Shown piece after piece: positions 16,009-23,790 of a stretch of 64,000 bases of DNA. The DNA comes from Panacagrimonas sp052386745 (GTDB lineage: Bacteria; Pseudomonadota; Gammaproteobacteria; Nevskiales; Nevskiaceae), in NCBI GenBank assembly GCA_052386745.1, contig JBQTJW010000013.1, positions 1 through 64,000 on the forward strand, written 5' to 3'. The stretch's first letter is position 1. Every line of letters begins with the position of its first letter. Position numbers and translations under genes: made by a program. The notes below the pieces were generated by a model. It saw only the letters and a list, made by a program, of their open reading frames with translations, searched no databases and was not told the DNA's origin.

Positions 16009-16728
16009 GTGACGCGGGCCAAGGTGCTGCTGGAGCCGGCCTGGATCCTCAAGGCGGCGCCCTACGGTGACACCAGCCTGCTGGTCGAAGCGATCACCGG
16101 GGCGCATGGGCGCGTGGGACTGGTGGCGCGTGGCGTGCGCTCGCCGCGCTCCCGAACCCGGGCGCTGCTGCAAAGCTTCCGGCCGGTGCTGCTGTCGTGG
16201 GCCCAGTCGGGTGAGCTGGGCACCTTGAGTGCCGTGGAGAGTGCCGGCGCCGCGCTGGACCTGCCTGGCGAGAAGGTCTTCAGCGGCTGGTATCTCAACG
16301 AGCTGCTGCTGCGGCTGCTTCAGCGGCACGAGCCGCATCCGGTCGTGTTCGAGCGGTACGGCGGAACATTGCTCGCCCTATCCGGTCCCACGGCCCTTGA
16401 TCCATGGGTTCTGAGGCAGTTTGAACTGGGCCTGCTCGCCGAACTGGGGTTCGGCATTGAGCTGTTACCGGACATCGATCCCGGGGCGATTTACCGGTAC
16501 GAAATCAATCGGGGCCTGTTGCCCGCCACACCTGACGACCCGGCGCCGATCCCCGGCAGCGCCCTGATCGCACTGCGGGATGCCTTGCCTGGCAGCGAGC
16601 GTGACCTTGCAGCGGTCGGGCGCTTGCTCAAGGTGGCCTTGGGCGCGCAGTTGGGACAAAAGTCGCTGGAGACCGCCAGGATGCTCCGAGCCTTGCGACG
16701 GGGCACGAGACCGCGGGAGGCCGGCTAG
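16009..16728 (+). CDS. recO: DNA repair protein RecO
   Basis: A 239-residue protein with an N-terminal OB fold (AWILKAAPYGDTSLLVEAIT), then a helical domain (KVFSGWYLNELLLRLL, QFELGLLAELGFG). It assists RecA loading on SSB-coated single-stranded DNA. The zinc-binding cysteines of some RecO proteins are not present, as in E. coli. The start is GTG 16009, nine bases after era. Its last bases overlap the convergent small membrane protein gene by four bases. pdxJ, a frequent next gene, is absent. Confidence 0.93.
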   Translation: MTRAKVLLEPAWILKAAPYGDTSLLVEAITGAHGRVGLVARGVRSPRSRTRALLQSFRPVLLSWAQSGELGTLSAVESAGAALDLPGEKVFSGWYLNELLLRLLQRHEPHPVVFERYGGTLLALSGPTALDPWVLRQFELGLLAELGFGIELLPDIDPGAIYRYEINRGLLPATPDDPAPIPGSALIALRDALPGSERDLAAVGRLLKVALGAQLGQKSLETARMLRALRRGTRPREAG

Positions 16729-16988
16729 TTCGAGGGCGACGAACGTTGCCTGCGCACGGCGTTCCGGATCGAATCCACCAGCCGCACGATGAGCCAACCG
16801 GCAAGCGAGGCAACCACCGCCATCGCGGACGCCAGGATGATCCAGGTCAGCCATGCGGGACCAGGGGGCTGATCGATGTAGGGCAGCAGGCCGGCGGTCG
16901 AGGTCACCAGCACCGCCGTTGCAATCACGCCAAACTGCCCGATCCGTTGGGCTGCGATGCTGGGGCGACTCTGGCGGATGTCAGGCAT
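16725..16988 (-). CDS. Small hypothetical membrane protein with two predicted helices
   Basis: An 87-residue product starting MPDIRQSRPS. Two hydrophobic segments are visible, about 20-38 (FGVIATAVLVTSTAGLLPYI) and 47-70 (WLTWIILASAMAVVASLAGW), followed by a basic C-terminus (RNAVRRQRS) that would face the cytoplasm. I do not recognise a family. A longer frame back to 17192 exists, but that part is poor in hydrophobic order and begins in a probable regulatory region, so the ATG at 16988 is preferred. Convergent with recO. Confidence 0.55.
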   Translation of the reverse strand: MPDIRQSRPSIAAQRIGQFGVIATAVLVTSTAGLLPYIDQPPGPAWLTWIILASAMAVVASLAGWLIVRLVDSIRNAVRRQRSSPSN

Positions 16989-17409
16989 GCCGTGTCCCGG
17001 AAATCCTGTTGCGGGAAGAAGAAGATCGGCCCGGCTGGCGAACCAGCCGGGCCGAATCGACGACTCAGCGGGGGAGAGCGTCGTCGACAGGTAGGAAGTC
17101 CGTCGATTCCGACGCCCTTCCGGTGAACTTGTTCGCCAGGAAAGCGTGAAGCATGCCGCTGGGGCAGATGCCAATAACGTCATTTGAAACAATCAAATAT
17201 GATCTGATATCACGAGTCCTGCCGTCGTCGGTGCGACGCGCGCTGTCGGGCATTGTCCAAGTCCGACAAAACCCGACAATCGTCGTCTCCCGACGGACAA
17301 ACGGTCGTCGTGGGCCGCGAAGGCGCACATCGCGGCCAAAGCTATACTTTCGGTTCACCTGATGGACTCTGGGGGTGACGCAGGTGCGGTTTTGGAGTGC
17401 CTGCGTCCC
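16989..17409. other. Intergenic region between the small membrane protein and exeA
   Basis: About 420 bases with no supported gene. The part from 17170 is noticeably less GC-rich and holds repeated GACAA/TTGTC and CGTCGTC words. TGTCGGG at 17244-17250 is mirrored by CCCGACA at 17272-17278, with ATTGTC and GACAAT nested near the arms. A TATACT -10 box lies at 17343-17348. These look like binding sites controlling exeA, but no known factor is assigned. The segment 16989-17170 shows only weak, non-coding frames. Confidence 0.5.
17343..17348 (+). promoter_or_regulatory. Candidate -10 box (TATACT) of the exeA promoter
   Basis: TATACT lies 13 bases before ATG 17362 and 61 bases before ATG 17410. 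No -35 of recognisable quality is found at 16-18 bases, so activation by a factor bound to the upstream repeats is plausible. Confidence 0.4.
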
Positions 17410-19203
17410 ATGGTCGCCATCTCTATTGGTTCTGACTCCACCGATACCGCAACCAGCGTGTACGCGCCGTTTTTCCAGCTTCGGGAGATGCCGTTCTCCA
17501 TTTCTCCCGATCCCGCCTATCTCTACATGTCGCCTCGCCATCAGGAGGCGCTGGGGCATCTGCTGTATGGAACGGGTCAGTACGGCGGGTTTGTCCAGCT
17601 GACCGGGGAAGTGGGCACCGGCAAGACCACCATCGTTCGCGCGCTGCTGGAACAGAAGCTCGAAGGCGTCGAGGTGGCCATGGTGCACAATCCCCGGCAG
17701 AGCGAGGCCGAGTTTGTGCAAACCATCTGCGACGAGCTCTCGGTCGATTACCGGCGTGATCCGCCTCCCACCGTCAAGAATCTCGTCGACGAACTCAATC
17801 TCCACCTGTTGCGCAATCACGCCAATGACCGCCGGACCGTCCTGATCATCGACGAGGCCCAGAACCTGGCGCCGGACGTGCTCGAACAGGTCCGGCTGCT
17901 CACCAACCTGGAGACGAACAAGGACAAGCTGTTGCGGATCATGCTCGTGGGTCAGCCCGAGCTGGCTGAGCTCCTCGCACGGCCGGACCTGCGGCAACTG
18001 GCCAGCCGCATCACGGCCCGCTATCACCTGACGCCGCTCGAAGAGAGCGAGACGGGCGCCTATATCCGTCACCGCCTGCGCGTTGCGGGGACGAGCGAAT
18101 CCTTGTTCACGCCGGATGCCGTCGTCGCCATCCAGCGGCTGACGCGCGGGGTGCCGCGACTGATCAATCTGATCTGCGACCGCGCGCTGCTGGGCGCCTA
18201 CTCGCGGCACCAGCGTCGCGTGACCCGGGACCTGGTCCGCGGAGCCGCGGTGGAGGTGTTCGGCAAAGGGGTCCGCATGCGCTCGCAGGGGGACGCCAGG
18301 CACGCCCCCTGGCGACGCCTTCCCGGGCGGCGCCGATCCCTGTCCCTGCCGGACAAACCTCTTGCGCTGGGGACCGGCGCGGTGGTGGGCTTGGCCGCAC
18401 TGGCGTGCCTGGTGTTGGCCATCGTGTTCCGGGACAGGCTGTCGATCGACACATGGCTGGGCCGGTCCGCCGATCAAAATCCGGTCGAGCCGGCCTCGGC
18501 CCCCGTCAGGATCGATCCCCCGGCGCAAACACCATCGAAAACGTCGGCCGAAGCTCTGAAGAGTGCCCCGGCAAATCCGGCGGACGGGAAAGCGCTCAAC
18601 TCATTCGCCGAAGTCATTGCCGGCACGCCCGCGCTGCCGAAGCTGACCGACCGCCTGATCCGGTTGTGGGACAGTGAATTCACGGTCCCGAACGGCGAAA
18701 ACGTATGCCGCAGCCTGCACACGGTGCAGCTCGAGTGTTACCGCACCCAGGGATCGGTCGACCTGCTGCGGCGCCTGGATCGCCCGGCCATTCTCACGCT
18801 TGAGCTGGAAGACGGCACCCAGCGGCACGTCCTACTGACCCAGCTCACGAGCGATCGCGCGTCCCTAGCCATGGCAGCGGGCTCGACGGAAGTTTCACTG
18901 GTCGCGCTCGATGAAGCATGGACCGGCGAGATGTTCCTGCTATGGCGCCTGGAAACGGCCGATGTCGCCATCGAGTTTGGCGAGCGGGGGCCGGGCGCCG
19001 AGTGGCTGCGGGAGCGCCTGGCGCGGCTGATGGGCAAGACTGTTCCGGCCAAGAAACTGCCCTTCGACGATGCGCTCCGAGCCGAAGTGCGCCAGTTCCA
19101 GGCCGCGCGCGGCCTCGGGGCGGACGGCATCGTCGGCGTGCAGACCCGGATCGCCCTTTCCGACCTTGCCCCGGGCACGCCCACCCTGAAGTACACGCCC
19201 TGA
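17410..19203 (+). CDS. exeA: ExeA/GspA-type AAA ATPase of type II secretion
   Basis: About 597 residues. An N-terminal AAA ATPase has Walker A GEVGTGKTT (near 68) and Walker B TVLIIDEAQNL (near 150). A single membrane helix follows (LALGTGAVVGLAALACLVLAIVF, about 318-340), then a periplasmic part ending in a peptidoglycan-binding domain (about 552-590, VRQFQAARGLGADGIVG). ExeA with GspB/ExeB inserts the type II secretin ring through peptidoglycan. gspB follows directly. The start is uncertain: ATG 17362 is 16 codons upstream; 17410 was chosen for a GGAG twelve bases before it. No other gsp gene is in the window. Confidence 0.9.
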   Translation: MVAISIGSDSTDTATSVYAPFFQLREMPFSISPDPAYLYMSPRHQEALGHLLYGTGQYGGFVQLTGEVGTGKTTIVRALLEQKLEGVEVAMVHNPRQSEAEFVQTICDELSVDYRRDPPPTVKNLVDELNLHLLRNHANDRRTVLIIDEAQNLAPDVLEQVRLLTNLETNKDKLLRIMLVGQPELAELLARPDLRQLASRITARYHLTPLEESETGAYIRHRLRVAGTSESLFTPDAVVAIQRLTRGVPRLINLICDRALLGAYSRHQRRVTRDLVRGAAVEVFGKGVRMRSQGDARHAPWRRLPGRRRSLSLPDKPLALGTGAVVGLAALACLVLAIVFRDRLSIDTWLGRSADQNPVEPASAPVRIDPPAQTPSKTSAEALKSAPANPADGKALNSFAEVIAGTPALPKLTDRLIRLWDSEFTVPNGENVCRSLHTVQLECYRTQGSVDLLRRLDRPAILTLELEDGTQRHVLLTQLTSDRASLAMAAGSTEVSLVALDEAWTGEMFLLWRLETADVAIEFGERGPGAEWLRERLARLMGKTVPAKKLPFDDALRAEVRQFQAARGLGADGIVGVQTRIALSDLAPGTPTLKYTP

Positions 19204-19213
19204 GAATGCCGAC

Positions 19214-19999
19214 GTGAGCTACATCCTCGACGCCCTGCGTAAAGCGGAACGCGACCGGAACGTCGGACGTGTGCCCACCCTGGCCGACGTCACGCAGATG
19301 GACTCGGAGCCCTCGCCGCCGGCGCGGTCCCGGCGCGTGCTCGTGTTCGGCGCCGTTGTGGTCGTTGTGCTCGCCGTGATCGCCGCGTACTTCGTCTTTG
19401 ACCGATCGCACGAGCCTCCCGCTGGCGATGCCGCTGAAGTCAACGCGGCGCCCGCTGACGACACCACCACCGAGGCGCCGGCCGTTCCGGAGGAGGAGCC
19501 TGACATGGGGGACGCCGAGACCTCGCCCGCCCTCGACCCGGAGAGCGATCCGTCCTCGCTGGACGAACTGATGGATACCGAAGCGGAACCAGGACCCGAC
19601 ACGGATATGGACACGGAACCGGAAGCTGACGAGGGCGCCGCTTCGGAACCGCAAATGGCCGAGCCAGAGGAGGAAGAGTTCTTCGAAGTCACCGATGAGC
19701 CACCGTCCGCCGCTGTTGGCGCCGCGAGCCCGGCGACCGCGACTCCAGCGCCGGCCGTGATGGACCGGGTCACGCCGCTGCGCGAAATGCCCGCGGACTA
19801 CCGCAGCGCCTTCCCGGTGCTGCGCGTCGATGTGCACGTGCACGATGCCGACGCCGCGCGCCGCTGGGTACTCATCAACGGCAGGAAGTACCTGGAAGGC
19901 GCCACGCTGGCGGAAGGGCCGCGCATCGTGCAGATCACCGCAGAAGGAATCGTGTTCGACTTCCGCGGGAAGGCCGTGCTGCTGCCGCTCAATCGCTGA
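19214..19999 (+). CDS. gspB: General secretion pathway protein B
   Basis: A 261-residue protein that starts MSYILDALRKAERDR, the diagnostic N-terminus of GspB/ExeB. It has one membrane helix (about 43-63), a long acidic, proline-rich linker (Glu/Asp/Pro/Ala, about 65-185), and the GspB C-terminal domain (LPADYR-like REMPADYRSAFPVL to GKAVLLPL). It partners ExeA in placing the type II secretion secretin. The GTG start is eleven bases after exeA. The linker is longer and more acidic than usual. Confidence 0.9.
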   Translation: MSYILDALRKAERDRNVGRVPTLADVTQMDSEPSPPARSRRVLVFGAVVVVVLAVIAAYFVFDRSHEPPAGDAAEVNAAPADDTTTEAPAVPEEEPDMGDAETSPALDPESDPSSLDELMDTEAEPGPDTDMDTEPEADEGAASEPQMAEPEEEEFFEVTDEPPSAAVGAASPATATPAPAVMDRVTPLREMPADYRSAFPVLRVDVHVHDADAARRWVLINGRKYLEGATLAEGPRIVQITAEGIVFDFRGKAVLLPLNR

Positions 20000-20026
20000 T
20001 CGCAGGGTTCGCCAGCGCCGCCCTGG

Positions 20027-20794
20027 TCAGCGGGTGCCGAGCGAGTCGTAAAGCAGGACATATTCCAGCGTCACCCGGTGCGTAGGGTCCAGCAGGATCA
20101 GCGGCAGGTGCTGGTCATGTGATTCGCGCACACGCACGGAGCTCGACAGCGTCTGCTCCAGCACCGGCAGGTTTTCTGCGCGGAGTTCCTCCACCAGGCG
20201 CGTCGGAAGCTTTGCACGGGACTGGAACTGGTTCACGACGATGCCCTCGATCTCCAGTTCTTCGTTGTGGTCGGCCCGCAGTTCCTGGATGTTCTCGATC
20301 AGGGTATACAGCGCACGTCGCGCGAACTCGTCGCAATCGAACGGGATCAGCACGCGCTCGGATGCGATCAGGGCCGAGCGCGAATAGAAGTTCATCGCCG
20401 GTGGGGTATCGATGTATACCGCGTCGTACCCGCGCAGCCGCTTGAGCGCATCGCGCAGCTTGTAGATCTTCTGCTTGGCTTCGAGCTTGACGATCTGCTC
20501 TTCCAGCCGCGGGCTGGCGGCCGCCACGTCGAGGTTGGGAAACGCGCTGCGCGTCACGTAACTCGAAAACGCCGGCGACTGGAGGCTGAACGACAGGCTC
20601 GAGTCGAAGAAGTCGGCGATCGTGCGCTCAGGTTGCCGCGCGCTCGATCCCAGCAGGTATTGCGAGGCATTACCTTGGGTATCCAGGTCGATCACCAGCG
20701 TGCGCAGGCCGCGGCTCGCGGAAATCGCGGCGAGGTTGCAGACGATCGTGGTCTTGCCCACCCCGCCTTTCTGATTGAACACGACGCGACGCAT
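20027..20794 (-). CDS. ParA-family ATPase, orphan
   Basis: A 255-residue deviant-Walker ATPase: MRRVVFNQKGGVGKTTIVCNLA (signature Lys and P-loop), IDLDTQGNAS (Walker A' region) and VYIDTPPAMN (Walker B). Family members segregate chromosomes or plasmids or position cell structures. No parB or partner gene is adjacent, so its cargo is unknown. The ATG at 20794 has AGGA seven bases upstream and is clearly better than the longer frame to 20860. Similar solitary ParA proteins occur on xanthomonad chromosomes. Confidence 0.9.
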   Translation of the reverse strand: MRRVVFNQKGGVGKTTIVCNLAAISASRGLRTLVIDLDTQGNASQYLLGSSARQPERTIADFFDSSLSFSLQSPAFSSYVTRSAFPNLDVAAASPRLEEQIVKLEAKQKIYKLRDALKRLRGYDAVYIDTPPAMNFYSRSALIASERVLIPFDCDEFARRALYTLIENIQELRADHNEELEIEGIVVNQFQSRAKLPTRLVEELRAENLPVLEQTLSSSVRVRESHDQHLPLILLDPTHRVTLEYVLLYDSLGTR

Positions 20795-20932
20795 GGGAGT
20801 TCCTGTGAGTGCGGGGGGCGGTAGGAGCTGAAGTTGCCGGATGCTAGCGGATGCCGGCAAACCGGCACATCAGGAATCGGTGAGCCGGGATCGGCAGGGA
20901 AGCCGCCACCGGCGGTGCCATGGGCAACACCA

Positions 20933-21190
20933 TCAGCCGGGCGCTTGCGCGTCGATGCTCAGCGCGTGAATGTCGCTCTGCATCAGACCGCCCAGCGCAG
21001 CGTAAACGGCGCGGTGCCGCGCAATCGGCGATTGACCTGCAAACGCATCCGACACGATCCGCAGCCGGAAATGGCCGCGGCCACCCATGGCACCCGCGTG
21101 GCCCGCATGCAGGTGGGATTCATCCTCGATCGTCAGTCGTGCGTCCGGAAAGGCGCTCTCGAGGGCCGTACGGATGCGCTCGATGCGCAT
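20933..21190 (-). CDS. bolA: BolA-family protein
   Basis: An 85-residue BolA-like protein (MRIERIRTALESAFPDARLTIEDES...) with HFRLRIVSDAFAGQSPIARHRAVYAAL, the helix-turn-helix-like core with the conserved His. BolA proteins pair with monothiol glutaredoxins in iron-sulfur handling and affect cell shape and stress response. Its ATG overlaps the yciI stop (TGATG), so the yciB-yciI-bolA genes form one coupled operon. The yciI-bolA adjacency is conserved in xanthomonads. Confidence 0.92.
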   Translation of the reverse strand: MRIERIRTALESAFPDARLTIEDESHLHAGHAGAMGGRGHFRLRIVSDAFAGQSPIARHRAVYAALGGLMQSDIHALSIDAQAPG

Positions 21191-21486
21191 CACAGGGCCA
21201 GCTTGATGTAGGGGCGAACTTCCACGGATGCATACACGCCCGCCGTGGAGAACGGGTCCGCGGCGAACCAGCTGCGCGCTTCCTCCAGGCTGTCGAACTC
21301 CGCGACGATCAGGCTGCCGGCGGTGCCGCCTTCGGTCGACGGCGCGTCAACCCTGGGAATGGGGCCGGCCATGACGATGCGCCCCTGCGCGTGCATCGCC
21401 TTGATGCGCTCCAGGTGCGCGGGCCGGTGGGCCGCACGCAGCGGTGCGGAATCGGGCGCGTCCAGCGCAAAAATGACGTAGAGCAT
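21190..21486 (-). CDS. yciI: YciI-like protein
   Basis: A 98-residue member of the YciI fold (MLYVIFALDAPDS..., RPAHLERIKAMHAQGRIVMAGP, ADPFSTAGVYASVEVRPY). The His/Asp pair and the ADPF segment are characteristic. The family has a ferredoxin-like fold, and some members dehalogenate or hydrolyse small molecules; the role of YciI is not established. It lies four bases downstream of yciB and overlaps bolA. Confidence 0.9.
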   Translation of the reverse strand: MLYVIFALDAPDSAPLRAAHRPAHLERIKAMHAQGRIVMAGPIPRVDAPSTEGGTAGSLIVAEFDSLEEARSWFAADPFSTAGVYASVEVRPYIKLAL

Positions 21487-21490
21487 GGGG

Positions 21491-22042
21491 TCAGCCGGCG
21501 TTGGGAGGTGAGGTGTCCTGCGGCAGGTATCGCGACAGGAAGGGGATATGCGCGAGCAGGAACGCGAACATCAGCCCACTGACGCCAAAGGTCTTGAACA
21601 GGCCCCAGGTCCGGTCGTCGAAGTGGCTCAGCACGTAGAGATTGAGCAGCGAGATGGTTGCGAAGAACCCGGCCCATGCCAGGTTGACCTTGCGCCACAC
21701 GCGGTCCGGCAGCGTGAAATTCTTCTGCGGGATGCGCGCCAGCAGCACCTTGTCGCCGATCACATGCGACAGCAGGAACACGCAGGCGATGATGCCGTTG
21801 ATGACCGTCGTCTTGTACTTCACGAAACTGGAGTCGTGGAAGAAGAAGGTCATGCTGCCCAGGACCAGCGTCGTGACGGCCGTGAAGGTGTGCAGCTTGT
21901 GCGGCTTGCCCTCGAGCCACCAGTACCAGGCTGCGAGCAGCACCGTGGAGGCCATCAGCACGCCCGTGGCAATGTAGATATCGCCCAGGAACAGCGCTGT
22001 CAGAAACAGTGGAACCGGCAGAAGGTCGATCAGGGATTTCAT
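21491..22042 (-). CDS. yciB: Inner-membrane protein YciB (septation protein A family)
   Basis: A 183-residue membrane protein beginning MKSLIDLLPVPLFL, with about five hydrophobic segments and the family words GDIYIATGVLM, TFFFHDSSFVKYKTTVIN and WGLFKTFG. YciB/IspA proteins are linked to cell-envelope synthesis and septum formation. A longer frame to 22222 exists but overlaps the divergent gene and is not family-like. A TATAAT on the minus strand (22054-22049) ends six bases before the ATG and there is no Shine-Dalgarno, so the transcript may be leaderless. Confidence 0.9.
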   Translation of the reverse strand: MKSLIDLLPVPLFLTALFLGDIYIATGVLMASTVLLAAWYWWLEGKPHKLHTFTAVTTLVLGSMTFFFHDSSFVKYKTTVINGIIACVFLLSHVIGDKVLLARIPQKNFTLPDRVWRKVNLAWAGFFATISLLNLYVLSHFDDRTWGLFKTFGVSGLMFAFLLAHIPFLSRYLPQDTSPPNAG

Positions 22043-22048
22043 TGAGGC

Positions 22049-22054
22049 ATTATA
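22049..22054 (-). promoter_or_regulatory. TATAAT -10 box of yciB
   Basis: A perfect -10 hexamer on the minus strand lies six bases before the yciB start codon. The -35 region is poor. The position predicts transcription starting at the ATG. Confidence 0.5.
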
Positions 22055-22074
22055 AGAGTCCCTCTGGCCCCGCA

Positions 22075-22088
22075 CGCTCGTACGAGCG
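22075..22088. promoter_or_regulatory. Perfect 14-bp palindrome in the yciB/yciO divergent gap
   Basis: CGCTCG, TA, CGAGCG forms a perfect inverted repeat that ends at the base before the GTG of the plus-strand gene and lies upstream of the yciB -10 box. It could be an operator for both genes. A near-identical palindrome occurs at 48772-48785. Confidence 0.4.
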
Positions 22089-22757
22089 GTGGCGGTGGCC
22101 TCTTCCGAGATCCGACGCACAGTGGCCGACTGGTTCGAAATCCATTCCCAGAATCCGCAGAAGCGCACCCTGGCCCAGGTGGCCGTGCGGCTGCGCCAGG
22201 GCGCCGTGATCGCGTATCCCACCGATTCCTGCTACGCGCTCGGCTGCCAGCTGGACGACAAGCAGGCGGCGGAACGTCTGCGCCGCATCCGCCAGTTCGA
22301 CCGCCACCATCAGTTCACGCTGGTATGCCGCGACCTGTCGGAGATTGCGACCTACGCGCGGGTCGACAACTGGCAGTTTCGGCTCTTGAAGCAGCACACG
22401 CCGGGCCCCTATACCTTTGTACTGGACGCAACCAAGGAACTGCCGCGTCGCGTCGCGCACGAGAAGCGCAAGACCATCGGCATCCGGGTGCCGGCGCACG
22501 TGGTCACGCAGGCCCTGCTCGAAACCCTGGGCGAGCCCCTGATCAGCTGCACCCTGATGTTCCCCGGCCAGTCTGATCCGGTGGCCGACCCCAAGGAATG
22601 GCGCGTCGCGCTGGACGCTGCCGTGGACCTGGTGATCGACGGCGGCTTCTGCGGCCTGGAGCCGACGACGGTGGTGGACCTGACCGGCAATGCACCCCAG
22701 CTCGTTCGCCAGGGCAAGGGACCGATCGAGCAGCTCGGCATCGACTCAAGGGGGTGA
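22089..22757 (+). CDS. yciO: YciO/TsaC-type threonylcarbamoyl-AMP synthase-like protein
   Basis: A Sua5/YciO/YrdC-fold protein of up to 222 residues. WFEIHSQNPQKRTLAQV and GAVIAYPTDSCYALGC (substrate pocket), KQHTPGPYTFVLDAT, RKTIGIRVP and EPTTVVDLTG are in family order. Members either make threonylcarbamoyl-AMP for the tRNA t6A modification (TsaC) or have a less clear role (YciO). The N-terminus NPQKR favours YciO. GTG 22122 is a plausible shorter start; GTG 22089 adds eleven residues. It overlaps the convergent glycosyltransferase by 12 bases. Confidence 0.85.
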   Translation: MAVASSEIRRTVADWFEIHSQNPQKRTLAQVAVRLRQGAVIAYPTDSCYALGCQLDDKQAAERLRRIRQFDRHHQFTLVCRDLSEIATYARVDNWQFRLLKQHTPGPYTFVLDATKELPRRVAHEKRKTIGIRVPAHVVTQALLETLGEPLISCTLMFPGQSDPVADPKEWRVALDAAVDLVIDGGFCGLEPTTVVDLTGNAPQLVRQGKGPIEQLGIDSRG

Positions 22758-23786
22758 GCACTTTGCCTTCGTCGCCCGCACGCAGTGACGGCGCGGCGCA
22801 TGCAGCGGATTCAGCGCCAGCCAGTTCAGCACCGAAAATCGGCTGACCGTTCGCGACGCCTGGATCGAGCGCCGTTCAACACATAGCGAAGCACGCGCGC
22901 CCAGGCCGTCGCGGATGCCGCGCAGCAGCGCCGCGCGCTGCATCAGGCTCAAGGGCAGCACGAGCACGCGCAGCAGCATGAACCCGATGCAGGACGGCAG
23001 GCTCACCCACAGCCAGGGCAGGGGCATGCAGCGCACGTAGACCCAGATCAGGTTGCGATTGCCCTGGTACAGCGCGAACGTGCTGGCGTTGACGGAGCTG
23101 GCGCCGCCCACGTGATGCACCACGGCCTTGTCCGACTGCCACACGCGGCTGCCTTGCAGGCGCGCGCGAAAGCACAGGTCGACGTCTTCCAGGTAGCAGA
23201 ACAGGCGTTCCTCGAAGCCCCCGAGAGCCTCGTAGACGCTGCGCCGGATCATCAGCGCGGCGCCGCAGGCCCCGAACACTTCGCCCGCCGGCAGCACGGC
23301 CGGGCGCGGGTGCCCGTAGCCCGAGCGCCAGGTGAGACCGTACAGGGCGAGGTTGTCGCCGGTGCCGTCGAGGATGCCGGGATCGGTGGCACGCAGCTGC
23401 GTGGACCCGAAGATGTCGCAATCCGGGTGCGCCGACGCTTCGGACAGGAGTTGTTCCAGCCAGTCCGGCCGGGCCATGGCGTCGGGGTTGAGCAGGGCCA
23501 GCCAGGGCGCGCTGGCGCCGCGTGCGGCCAGGTTGTTGCCGGCGGCAAAGCCCAGGTTTAGCGCCTGCGGCAGGAATCGGAAGCGCGCATCGTCCACCCG
23601 CAGGTGCTGCGAGCCGTCGCTGGAGGCGTTGTCGATCACCACCACCTCGAAATCGGCCAGCGTCTGCACGCGCAGGGATTCCAGGCAGTGCGCCAGCCAG
23701 TGCGCGCCGTTGTGGTTGACCACGATCACGCGCACGCGCGGGGTGATGCTCGCCCCGGTGGGCGCCGCGGCGTCCGGCGGTGTCAC
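22746..23786 (-). CDS. Family 2 glycosyltransferase (rhamnosyltransferase-like)
   Basis: A 346-residue GT-A fold enzyme with VIVVNHNGAHWLAHCLESL, VVVIDNASSDGS, LNLGFAAGNN and the metal-binding region LLNPDA. FCYLEDVDLCFRARLQG and VVHHVGG follow. C-terminal hydrophobic stretches (PLPWLWVSLPSCIGFMLL) may associate with the membrane. This pattern is common in rhamnosyltransferases for O-antigen or other surface glycans. The two upstream genes make dTDP-rhamnose, which supports that donor. The GTG start is four bases after rfbD. Confidence 0.85.
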   Translation of the reverse strand: MTPPDAAAPTGASITPRVRVIVVNHNGAHWLAHCLESLRVQTLADFEVVVIDNASSDGSQHLRVDDARFRFLPQALNLGFAAGNNLAARGASAPWLALLNPDAMARPDWLEQLLSEASAHPDCDIFGSTQLRATDPGILDGTGDNLALYGLTWRSGYGHPRPAVLPAGEVFGACGAALMIRRSVYEALGGFEERLFCYLEDVDLCFRARLQGSRVWQSDKAVVHHVGGASSVNASTFALYQGNRNLIWVYVRCMPLPWLWVSLPSCIGFMLLRVLVLPLSLMQRAALLRGIRDGLGARASLCVERRSIQASRTVSRFSVLNWLALNPLHAPRRHCVRATKAKCSPP

Positions 23787-23790
23787 GCGT

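Noticed and set aside
17281..17320. Possible CRISPR-like array from repeated CGTCGTC/GACAA words
   Set aside because: Units are too short and irregular and there are no spacers of constant length; better seen as operator-like repeats.
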